From positions 1,170,001 through 1,234,000 of the forward strand of contig NC_091383.1 of NCBI RefSeq assembly GCF_038502225.1: a stretch of DNA of 64,000 nt, in the 5' to 3' direction. A model generated the notes under the pieces. That model saw only the letters and a list, made by a program, of their open reading frames with translations. It made no database searches and was not told where the DNA came from. The number at the start of each line of letters is the position of its first letter. Position 1 is the stretch's first letter. The stretch is from Cherax quadricarinatus. Taxonomy: Eukaryota; Arthropoda; Malacostraca; Decapoda; Parastacidae. A program made the translations under genes and the position numbers. Positions 55,725-64,000 of this stretch are shown piece by piece.

Positions 55725-55790
55725 TCGACTGCAGAAACCTGCTGTGTGAGCGAAACGTTTGAGCAGTGAAGATGACGAAGTGTTGCCACC
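55725..55790. repeat. End of the dispersed GAAACGTTT-type repeat
   Basis: CTGCTGTGTGAGCGAAACGT + TTGAGCAGTGAAGATGACGA matches the family end seen at 2227, 4190 and 38,747. It borders the 27/28-bp arrays. Confidence 0.6.
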
Positions 55791-55829
55791 TAACAGTGAT
55801 TATAATAATAACCTTAAACTGTAACATCC

Positions 55830-56815
55830 ATATGAAGGCTTCCGGCATGGTGAAGGCTTCCGGCATGGTGAAGGCTTCCGGCATGGTGAAGGCTTCCGGC
55901 ATGGTGAAGGCTTCCGGCTTGGTGAAGGCTTCCGGCAAAGTGAATGCTTGCGGCATGGTGAAGGCTTCCGGCATGGTGAAGGCTTCCGGCTTGGTGAAGG
56001 CTTCCGGCTTGGTGAAGGCTTCCGGCTTGGTGAAGGCTTCCGGCTTGGTGAAGGCTTCCGGCTTGGTGAAGGCTTCCGGCTTGGTGAAGGCTTGTGGCAT
56101 GGTGAAGGCTTCCGGCATGGTGAAGGCTTCCGGCATGGTGAAGGCTTCCGGCATGGTGAAGGCTTCCGGCATGGTGAAGGCTTGCGGCATGGTGAAGGCT
56201 TCCGGCATGGTGAAGGCTTCCGGCATGGTGAAGGCTTGCGGCATGGTGAAAGCTGCCAACATAGTGAAGGCTGCCAACATAGTGAAGGCTGCCAACATAG
56301 TGAAGGCTGCCAACATAGTGAAGGCTGCCAACATAGTGAAGGCAGCCAACATATTGAAGGCTGCCAACATAGTGAAGGCTGCCAACATAGTGAAGGGTGC
56401 CAACATAGTGAAGGCTGCCAACATAGTGAAGGCAGCCAACATATTGAAGGCTGCCAACATAGTGAAGGCTGTCAACATAGTGAAGGGTGCCAACATAGTG
56501 AAGGCTGCCAACATAGTGAAGGCAGCCAACATAGTGAAGGCTGCCAACATAGTGAAGGCTGCCAACATAGTGAAGGCTGCCAACATAGTGAAGGCTGTCA
56601 ACATAGTGAAGGCTGCCAACATAGTGAAGGCAGCCAACATAGTGAAGGCTGTCAACATAGTGAAGGCTGCCAACATAGTGAAGGCTGCCAACATAGTGAA
56701 GGCTGCCAACATAGTGAAGGCTGCCAACATAGTGAAGGCTGCCAACATAGTGAAGGCAGCCAACATAGTGAAGGCTGCCAACATAGTGAAGGCTGCCAAC
56801 ATAGTGAAGGCTGCC
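55830..56815. repeat. 18-bp minisatellite array with two subfamilies
   Basis: About 55 copies. The left part is TTCCGGCATGGTGAAGGC (and CTTGG variants), the right part TGCCAACATAGTGAAGGC, with a sharp switch at about 56,250. The period is six codons, so long frames on both strands are artefacts. Confidence 0.97.
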
Positions 56816-57252
56816 AATGCTCTCTACAACCTTCAATACTCTTGATCCTTCAGTGGCCGTTCCAACCGCAGAACCAGGAGAGGAAATAGAGGTCGAGGTT
56901 CTCAGAATAACCAGAACCAGCCTCATTCTTCCAATTCGGGGGAATCCGAGAGCCCCAGTCAACCCGTCCCATGGTGACAGAATCGAATCGAATCGAAGAA
57001 GACGACGAGAGCTGTCGTGAGATGGGAAGGAAGAAGGATAAGGAAGGATGGAAATAACTGGAAAAGGATGGGAAGGAGGGGAAGAATAGGAATCAAGGCA
57101 AGTTGCCCAACCACTTTGGGACATGTGGTACCGAAGTACTGGAGACGTAGATGAAGAGGCTTGAATGATGCCGTTACTTGGCTCTCTAGGAGAGGATGGC
57201 GAAGGCAGCGGCAGGAGCTGAGTGTCAGAAGGCAGCAAGTAGGATGAGTTGG
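56816..57252 (-). other. Probable non-LTR element sequence downstream of ORF1
   Basis: Lies directly 3' of the minus-strand ORF1. No ORF2 (endonuclease/RT) is visible. On the plus strand a short Arg/Gly-rich frame (56,854-56,977) follows an acceptor-like TTGATCCTTCAG; see findings. Confidence 0.4.
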
Positions 57253-58756
57253 TTAATCTCTTGATCCGCTTTTCATTGCATTGAATTTTGTTCTAGAGAG
57301 TTGTATCACACGTATGGGAGAGCTGTAGAAGAGTTCGTTGGTTTGGAGTTGGTGGATTATCTGGTTGACGGTAGGGAATGGCTTTTCGTTGGTGTCGTAT
57401 TTTGCAGTGTTGTCTTGGAGATGTTGGATGAGTTCTAGGCGAGTCATTGATCTTGGGTATTGCTTCGTGGTGAAGAACGAGAGTCCTTTATGTTTAACGC
57501 TTAGTGATCCAGGTAGTGGACGTGAGGGAGGTGGAGAAGGCGGTGTTGGAGTTGAGGAAGGTGGTGTTGATGGCGGAGGTAGAGTAGGATCTTGGTTGGT
57601 TGTGGTGTGACAAGCCAGTTGACCAATAGCAGGCATGGTGCTGTCTTGGATGTTGTCAGGTGAATGTTGATTGGAGGATTCAGAAGAGGATGCGTCAATT
57701 ATTAATTCCTTCATGTCATCTGGTGCTTCAAAACTGACGATCTTCGGGATTATTCTCAAAATCTGCTGGTGGACTTGCAGGGAAGTTAAATGATGGCATG
57801 TTGTTAAGTGCAAGAAGTTCATTGATAGTCGTGTTGAAAGAGTCAGGTTTCGCAGCATTTTGCATGTGGGCAAACATCATACAGTAATAGAATTTGGTAG
57901 AAATATCATCAGGTGGAGGTTGAGTAGTGAGAGGTGGTGGAGACGACTGATGAGTAGCTTGTAGAATCTTGGATGCTGTTGATTGAATCTTTGTAATTGC
58001 AGCGTATGAAGGAGAGGCTCTAGATGACTTCTTAGTTTCTTCCTTCAGTTTCTTAGAGAGGATATCCTTGCGTACTGGACATTTGGCTGCAAGAGTATGG
58101 TGGTCACTCTTACAGTTGATGCGAGTGGCTGGAGCAGCAGTGGAAGTGCAAGAACGAAAATCGTGGTCTGCAGACCCACAGATGGAACATATCTTCTTGT
58201 TCTTCACGTGACAGTCGGCAGTAGAGTGACTGTACGAGTAGCATGTCCAACATGGTGTTATGTAAGTGAAGCGTTCAGGCTCAATCTGACGAGGGTTGAT
58301 GTAGTAGTAAGAGATGGCCAAGCCATCAGACAATGCTCTGGTCGCCATGGTAACGTCCAGAAAGGTGACCTTGAGCATCGAGGAAGTGTTGGGGATCTTC
58401 ACAACAGAGTCAATCTTGGCCCAAGTGTTGAGGTCTTCAAGTGATGACGTAATTTCCTCGATAGACATGTTCGTGATTAGCCTATCAAGGCGTTTCATGA
58501 ACACAGAACGTTTTGCACGCATGTATGGTGACGTGGAGATGGTAAAACCGCGGTCTTCCAATGTCTTCATGGCTGTAGGTGTAAGTACTTTGTCAGCTTC
58601 AGCATCATCGAGAAAGGTGACGATGAAAGCTCCTTTCAGTGAAGTAATCTTGGAGAATTTGGCGTGAAGACAAGTGTTGAGTGAGGCTGCAAGCTTAAGC
58701 TTCGTGGTGTCGTCGACGACTGCAGACTTGTGCTTAATTCTCACACGATGAGACAT
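57253..58756 (-). pseudogene. Gag-like ORF1 of a jockey/CR1-type non-LTR element, frameshifted
   Basis: Starts at ATG 58,756 (MSHRVRIKHKSAVV). The N-terminal part holds two RRM-like segments (GAFIVTFLDDAEADKVL and SMLKVTFLDVTMATRAL). Then come CCHC knuckles CWTCYSYSHSTADC and CSICGSADHDFRSC. A third has lost its first Cys (RINCKSDHHTLAAKC, where the family has C-x2-C). A Ser/Lys-rich tail follows. The frame breaks at about 57,740 and continues in another phase to 57,253 with a Pro-rich stretch and a conserved-looking end. The protein would coat the element RNA. ORF2 is absent, so the copy is dead. Confidence 0.72.
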
Positions 58757-58757
58757 C

Positions 58758-60152
58758 GTGGAGATGGTAGAGGTTCCCCTCCCCAACGGGGATCGTAGGG
58801 AGACTGAACAAATAAGGAGAGCTGCTATGACCTGCCCAGGCGAGAGCCAAAAGCAGAATCCTGTGTCTGTCAATTTGTCTGTGGTGACAGTAGGTGATAA
58901 CGAGTACACAATCCCCGTTCACAATTCCTTTGAAGCCTTAAGCAGTCTCGAGAATGATAATCCCGCTGATGATGTTGCTGCACACGTCTCTGACGTAGAT
59001 GAATTTGGGGATGAAGTTGAACATGCCTTCTCCGATGACAACCCACCCTTTTGTTTGCACATAACTCCCAATGAAACGATAGGTCCTCTATTCATAATGC
59101 GCCCGTTCATGTGTTCATGGACTCTGGTGCGCAATATCATCAGGTCTAATTTGTTTAAAGATAAACAGTTACGACGTGTCCTCCTCGTTGAACCAACTAC
59201 TGTGTCCTCCCTTAGTGGAGTAGCTGGTTCCCTTCTGCGTGTCCGAGGTCAGACTTCCCTCACCTTTTCTATCCAAGGTAGAGACTTTACTGCTTCTTTC
59301 CTTGTTGTTGACCAGATTACTTTCCCTGGTGATCTTCTACTGGGATTTGCTTCCATGAGAGACTTACGTATTGTGCTCGACCCTTACCGATGGCATGCCC
59401 AAATTGACGACTTGATCGTTCCATTTTGGGGTTACCAGCTGGGATCAGAGATCTGCCATACTGCCGCAGAGTACGATGTTCGGATTAAGTCCTTACAAAC
59501 CAGTGCGTTTTCCAGTAGCGTACCCAAGCGGTTAGGCACTAGTAACTCTGTCACTCCCATCTGTGTTCCACCTACACCTTCAGACATGCAAGACATTGTT
59601 CAGTTGCCTCAGGTGTCCGAGGATGCTCAGACCGCCTTGAGTGCTCAGCCTATCCCTGCAATGTCTGCTAGTTCAAGTAGTAGTTTCTCCACAGGGGACG
59701 CCTTGTCGGAAAACGATTACTTGAGACTGGTAATGCCATCTCTTGTTGATGCCATATGCCGTCTGCAGAAAGACGTCTCTGTTGTGGCTAGTGAACTCAC
59801 TAGAGTGTATGTTGTTGTTCCTAGTGTTCCAGATGGTGATAACGTCCTAGTTGACAGTGATTTCTGCAAGATTAAGGGTTTATTTGTTGAACCTTCCTTA
59901 CATGTTGTAAGAGACAGTAAGATCAGTTTATTCCTTGCTAACACTTCTGGTCACAGTGTTCGTCTCAGAGCAAATACCAATCTCGTTGACCTGGTTCACT
60001 ATCCTTACCCTGTTCAAGTACAGGATGGCTTGCCACTTGACCAGTGGGTCGGTACTATTTCAACAGGGAAGACCTCATCCACTCCACTGGATCAATCCGC
60101 CCCACCAGTTAAGGAGAAAGACTTAGCTCCCACTGACTTCCCAGACAAGTGA
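58758..60152 (+). pseudogene. Ty3/Gypsy pol N-terminal part with broken protease
   Basis: An open frame of 465 codons. The middle (TSLTFSIQGRDFTASFLVVD, DLLLGFASMRDLRIVLD) is a retropepsin-like fold. The active-site DSG, however, is encoded only in another frame (59,120-59,128), which hits a stop shortly after. The long frame survives through compensating shifts but has lost the catalytic triad. The C-terminal part (SGHSVRLRANTNLVDLVHYP) is the linker before RT. Confidence 0.72.
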
Positions 60153-60156
60153 GAAG

Positions 60157-60981
60157 ATGGGTATAACGAACTTATTGTCCCATCGTATCCCACTTGAACC
60201 TGGTACTAGACCCATCTATATACCTGCGTACAGAATGCCTCATTCACAAGTTGCTGTCGCAGAAGAATTGATCAACCAGATGCTTGATGATGGAGTCATC
60301 GCACCTAGCAATTCACCCTGGAATGCGCCCTTGATCCTAATACCTAAGAAGGATGGTACTTGGCGCCCAGTGATTGACTTTAGGAAGTTAAATGCGAAAA
60401 CTATTCCAGATCGCTTCCCACTTCCTGTAGTTGGTGATCTTTTACGTAATATCAGAGATAACACAGTCTTCTCTACCCTGGACTTATTGCAAGGGTTTTG
60501 GCAAGTCCCTCTTCACGAGGACAGTCAAGAGTTAACCGCATTCTCCACTCCCACAGGTCATTATCATTTCTTTCATATGGCCTTTGGGTTACGATCCTCC
60601 CCTATCACATTCTCTAGGCTCGTGACCAATATCTTTAGAGGTCTCATAGGTACTGCACTTATGGTGTACTTAGATGACGTAATCGTCATGTCTAAAGACG
60701 TGGATACACACTTGAAAAGACTTGATGTAGTACTTGGTAAGCCTGAAGAAGTAAATTTAAAGATCAAACTGTCTAAATGTCAAATTTTCAGATCAGAAAT
60801 CAAGTTTCTTGGTCACGTAGTCACTCCTAGAGGGGCTACGACTGACCAAAGTAAAGTAACTGCAGTACTAAATTTTCCAACTCCCAAAACTGCTGATGCT
60901 GTAAGATCCTTTGTGGGTTTAGCAGGTTTTTATAGATCTTTCATTGCCAATTTTTTCTTCCATAGCTGCTCCTCTAACTGA
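60157..60981 (+). pseudogene. Ty3/Gypsy reverse transcriptase domain
   Basis: 275 residues. LEPGTRPIYIPAYRMP, SPWNAPLILIPKKDGTWRPV, DFRKLNAKTIPDRFPLP, STLDLLQGFWQVPL (Asp109), HMAFGLRSSPITFSRL and YLDD (171-174) give a complete palm with all three Asp residues; the thumb follows (FLGHVVTPRG, SFVGLAGFYRSFI). The frame ends after a T6 run at about 60,950, where a one-base slip separates it from RNase H. Confidence 0.9.
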
Positions 60982-61576
60982 GTTGCTTAAGAAAGATGCT
61001 CCTTTTGTTTGGACCTTCCTTCAAGAAAGAGCATTCCAAACTCTAAAAGAAAAACTAACATCTACTCCAATTTTGAAATTTCCAGATTTTTCTAAGCCCT
61101 TCTATCTGACAACTAATGCTAGTTCTATTGGCATAGGTGCCGTACTAGCTCAGAAGACTGATGGCAAGTACAACGCAGTTGCATTTGCTAGCCGAGTCCT
61201 TACGAAGGCTGAACGTAATTATACAGTAACTGAGCAAGAAGCTTTAGCAATAGTATGGTCTTTAAAGCACTTCCGAGACATTATTTATCAGTACTCTGTT
61301 CATGTCTTGACAGACCATGCTCCACTGATACCTTTATTCCAGAACAAACAACCTACTGGAAGGTTAGCCAGATGGACCTTGACTATCCAAGAGTTCAATC
61401 CCACCTTTGAACACTTACCTGGCAAGTCAATTGTAGTCGCAAATGCCTTATCGCGACATGTTAGTATAGTAACTGCAGACCCTCAATTTACTGCCGAGGA
61501 TGTAAAGAATGCTCAAGAACAGATCCCATGTGGTCTGGTGGGATTCGATTCCTGCTCCAGGAAGACCTTATTCTGA
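60944..61576 (+). pseudogene. Ty3/Gypsy RNase H domain with mutated Asp
   Basis: Starts with the RT connection (IAAPLTELLKKDAPFVWT), then PFYLTTNASSIGIGAVLAQ, TVTEQEALAIVWSLKHFR, VLTDHAPLIPL and VVANALSRH. Two positions that are normally Asp are Asn here: residue 58 (AAT at 61,115; first catalytic Asp of TTDAS) and residue 167 (AAT at 61,442; the ADALSR motif). Both are G-to-A changes. RNase H activity would be lost. Confidence 0.88.
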
Positions 61577-62042
61577 CTGTGAAGCCACCAGCACCCATCA
61601 GTGACTTTGTAATGAGCCAAGAATTACTGTATCGAACAGCCGAGTTGGGTACTCCAAGCAGAAAAGTATACCAGTTAGTAATTCCACAGTCACTAGTGAA
61701 TGTAGCCTTACAGCTAGTTCATGATGCACCAGGTGTTGCACACCCTGGTATGGATCGTTCTGTGAAACAAGCCAGAATAAAATACTTTTGGCCACGTATG
61801 GCAACCGACATTTCCGAGTATGTTAAGAAATGTAGTGTCTGTATGCAGCATAAAGGAAATGTCAATGGTCCTAATCCAGTCCAGGTGTATCCAACTACTA
61901 GCGAACTGTGGGAAAGAGTTGCGCTAGATTTGTTAACCAATTTTAAATGTTCCCTCCAAGGCAACAAACATCTGTGTGTTATGGTAGACCATTTCACCAG
62001 ATATTGTGAGTTAGTTCCTATTGCAGATAAGACTGCCAAGAC
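61528..62042 (+). pseudogene. Ty3/Gypsy integrase, N-terminal zinc domain and first catalytic Asp
   Basis: HHCC zinc finger: HDAPGVAHPG with KKCSVCMQHK, spacing typical of Ty3 integrase (SVKQARIKYFWPRMATDI between). Then the core: ERVALDLLTNF (first Asp) and CVMVDHFTRYCELVPIADKT. The reading continues into an inserted LINE tail. Confidence 0.87.
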
Positions 62043-62331
62043 TAGCAGGTTAAGAGACCATACAATAAGTGTCAGGGGCCCGATACTGTTCAACTGCCTC
62101 CCAGCATACATAAGGGGGATTACCAACAGACCCCTGGCAGTCTTCAAGCTGGCACTGGACAAGCACCTAAAGTGGGTTCCTGACCAGCCGGGCTGTGGCT
62201 CGTACGTTGGTTTGCGTGCAGCCAGCAGTAACAGCCTGGTTGATCACGCTCTGATCCACCAGGAGGCCTGGTCACAGACCGGGCACCGGGAGCGTTGACC
62301 CCCTGAACTCTCTCCAGGTAAAGTCCAGGTA
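62043..62331 (+). mobile_element. LINE 3' fragment nested in the integrase
   Basis: In frame with the upstream integrase it reads RGPILFNCLPAYIRGITNRP, LDKHLKWVPDQPGCGSYVGL and RAASSNSLVDHAL, the C-terminus of a CR1-like RT polyprotein, then a short 3' UTR ending with a CCAGGTAAAGTCCAGGTAAA tail. Integrase coding resumes at about 62,332 (ACAGTAGCTAAAGCG). The element is a 5'-truncated insertion of a different subfamily from the LINE at 15,988. A clean target duplication is not evident. Confidence 0.85.
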
Positions 62332-62815
62332 AACAGTAGCTAAAGCGTTTAAAGAACGCATTATCTGCAGGCATACTACCCCTAAGTCCCTAGCAACAGA
62401 TAATGGAGGTGAATTCTATAATGAGATTCTTGAAAATTTGTGTACCTTGTACAAGATCTCTAAATCCACCATTGTTCCTCATCATCCTGCCAGCAATGGT
62501 TTGGCAGAACGTACAAATAAGAAAGTACTTGATGTCTTAAGAGCCACTATCAACTCCAATAGTGAAACTTGGGATGAAGTTATACCAGATGTTCAATGTG
62601 CCATAAATTCTGCTTACAATGCTTCCATAGGTGACACTCCACATTATGCATTGTACGGTGTAGACAAGCGTTTACCTTATGAGTTGTTATATTCCACTCC
62701 GAAACCCAATTACAACCCTGATGATTTCACAGCAACTCGTACCAGCATGACTCAAAGTGTTTTTAGAAGAATCCGTGAAACACTTCATAACAGCAGAATT
62801 TACCAGAGTAACTAA
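62332..62815 (+). pseudogene. Ty3/Gypsy integrase catalytic core, second part
   Basis: ATDNGGEFYNEIL carries the second Asp and HHPASNGLAERTNKKVLD the Glu of the DDE triad; then CAINSAYNASIGDTPHYALY and PYELLYSTPKPNYNP. A frameshift at about 62,760-62,815 leads to the next segment. Confidence 0.87.
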
Positions 62816-63326
62816 TAGCCGTGCTAAGCCGACAAAAGTTAAAGTGGGTTCGAGAGTTATGCTGACTAACTTCAACAAAACATCCGCAATGCCTAAGCTC
62901 GATCAAAAGTTTGTTGGTCCTTATCGAGTAGTTGAACATATCAATGGCAATAAGTATGAGGTTAGAGAAATTAGTACTGGTCAGTATAAAGAATCGCATT
63001 TAGATCATATGAAGTTAGTATGTGGTGATAATGATGTTCCAACCCAGACTAATGTGACAGACTCTGACAATCCTCCTGACTCTGTACCCTCTACCTCTAA
63101 CACTCAGCCAGATAATCATCCTGAATGTCGTTATTCTTTGCGTACTCGACAAGTAATGAGAAACCCACAAGTATCTTTTGTAGATACTTATTCAGATCTC
63201 CCTCAGTCAAGGCTGGTGTTAGCCATTGCAGAAGAATTCGATCCACCCAAAGATGATAACCATTCTGCATATGTAAATCTTACCCTCGCAGAGTTGAGTT
63301 TAAATGCACATGGTCTGCATAATTAG
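62757..63326 (+). pseudogene. Ty3/Gypsy integrase C-terminal domain and tail
   Basis: KVKVGSRVMLTNFNKT, KLDQKFVGPYRVVEHINGNK and ESHLDHMKLV make up the GPY/F module that helps target integration. The tail holds YSLRTRQVMRNPQVSFVDTY and is otherwise polar. The frame ends at TAG 63,324-63,326. Confidence 0.82.
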
Positions 63327-63949
63327 ATGTCCGAGATGAATGAAAGTATCAACTGTGTTTGTTATCAGCTGATCAGTTTTCAGAATTTTTTTTTTTTGTG
63401 TTCACGTTCCCTCTGAATTCTGAGAATTTAGGAGTAATGATCTGTGTGCGCCAGATTTGCCTTACTGTTAATTACTTTCACCTTTGTAAATATATATATT
63501 CTTCCTCAAAATCCGTAGAGGGCATGAATGCAGATTGATCGATCAATTCCATCCTATATTATACCACGATTTGTTCTTATAATTCGTAATGCATTACGTT
63601 AAAACTCATTACGTTAAAACTCATTACGTTAAAACTCATTACGTTAACATCCATTACGATACCATCCATAAGTTCTAAGCTACATATGTCTTTGTTATTG
63701 TATAGAATCAGCCCAGAGCCACCTGCCTGTTCAGCCTATAGCATAGTATTGTATGACGAGACGATATACGTAACATGACTGAGCTGTCAATATAGTTGCT
63801 GATCCCTTACATGTGTTGTATAGCTTATCTGAGTACCATAGTTAACACCATCCATATGTTCTATATACACGACCCCTTTGCTAGGCCTAGTGACTAGTTT
63901 GTGTGACGTCACGTGATGCTGTTGTGAGCACCTTCGCGCCTGGGAGTTA
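63327..63949. other. 3' flank of the Ty3 element, short 15-bp repeat
   Basis: Possible 3' untranslated or LTR sequence, but with no second LTR to compare I cannot delimit it. CATTACGTTAAAACT is repeated about four times at 63,591-63,650. No gene is seen. Confidence 0.4.
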
Positions 63950-64000
63950 GTTAGTTTAATATGTTTATTATGCACCCCATACCCATCCTGTGGGTGGTAG
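63950..64000. repeat. Start of a dispersed repeat related to the 39-kb array
   Basis: GTTTATTATGCACCCCATAC and CCATCCTGTGGGTGGTAG match the reverse complement of the 44-bp unit at 39,183-40,170. It continues past the window. Confidence 0.65.

Larger units (their letters stand above)
58758..63326 (+). mobile_element. Degenerate Ty3/Gypsy retrotransposon, pol region
   Basis: Order: protease-containing segment, RT, RNase H, integrase, integrase C-terminal GPY/F-type end. Breaks: compensated frameshifts at the protease active site, a stop or shift at about 60,150, a shift in a T6 run at about 60,950, one at about 61,525, a LINE fragment in the integrase (62,043-62,331) and a shift at about 62,800. 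No Gag and no LTR pair were found. The left edge meets ORF1 of the minus-strand LINE head to head at 58,757. Confidence 0.85.

Noticed and set aside
63327..63949. 3' LTR of the Ty3 element
   Set aside because: No TG...CA bounded sequence is repeated upstream of the pol region, so an LTR cannot be shown from this window.

Overview
This is eukaryotic, arthropod-type DNA, most likely from a decapod crustacean. The only cellular gene found is split by GT-AG introns, and its exons encode an animal tubulin glycylase of the TTLL3/TTLL8 type. The dispersed repeats (tRNA-derived SINEs, CR1-like LINEs with an ATGTTCTT-type 3' tail, a family containing the GCGAAACGTTT motif) look like decapod families; that placement is from memory of sequence style, not a search. 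By my own arithmetic from approximate boundaries, about 60% of the window is tandem repeat. Nothing bacterial, viral-episomal or CRISPR-like is present. LAYOUT. 1-7.1 kb: a 19-bp array, a LINE reverse-transcriptase scrap, a 52-bp array, SINE pieces and, on the minus strand, a rearranged Ty3/Gypsy remnant with a SCAN-like Gag. 7,584-42,340 (+): the last six exons of a TTLL3/8-like gene with conserved splice sites and matching phases. Its introns (about 14.0, 4.6, 8.2, 5.4 and 1.4 kb) are filled with arrays of 22, 31/40, 15, 44, 34, 44, 52, 21, 32 and 44 bp, with TAA, CA and AT microsatellites, and with several palindromic retroposons. The first of these introns also holds an apparently intact, full-length CR1/L2-group LINE (15,988-20,125) that landed inside the 40-bp satellite. 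42.6-56.8 kb: gene-free arrays of 57, 14, 20, 27/28 and 18 bp. 56.8-58.8 kb (-): Gag-like ORF1 of a second non-LTR element. 58.8-63.3 kb (+): a frameshifted Ty3/Gypsy pol (protease, RT, RNase H, integrase) whose integrase is split by a LINE 3' fragment. 63.3-64.0 kb: flank, ending in a dispersed repeat related to the 39-kb array. HOW IT FITS TOGETHER. The host gene is a late-exon fragment of a ciliary tubulin-modifying enzyme; its 5' exons lie outside the window. The rest is mobile and satellite DNA. Two themes recur. (1) At least five arrays are tandem expansions of an internal segment of a dispersed element whose unexpanded flanks still border the array. (2) Foldback (palindromic) repeat copies are frequent, and three of them carry 13-14-bp target-site duplications. 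The very long open frames in the arrays follow from repeat periodicity and are not called as genes.
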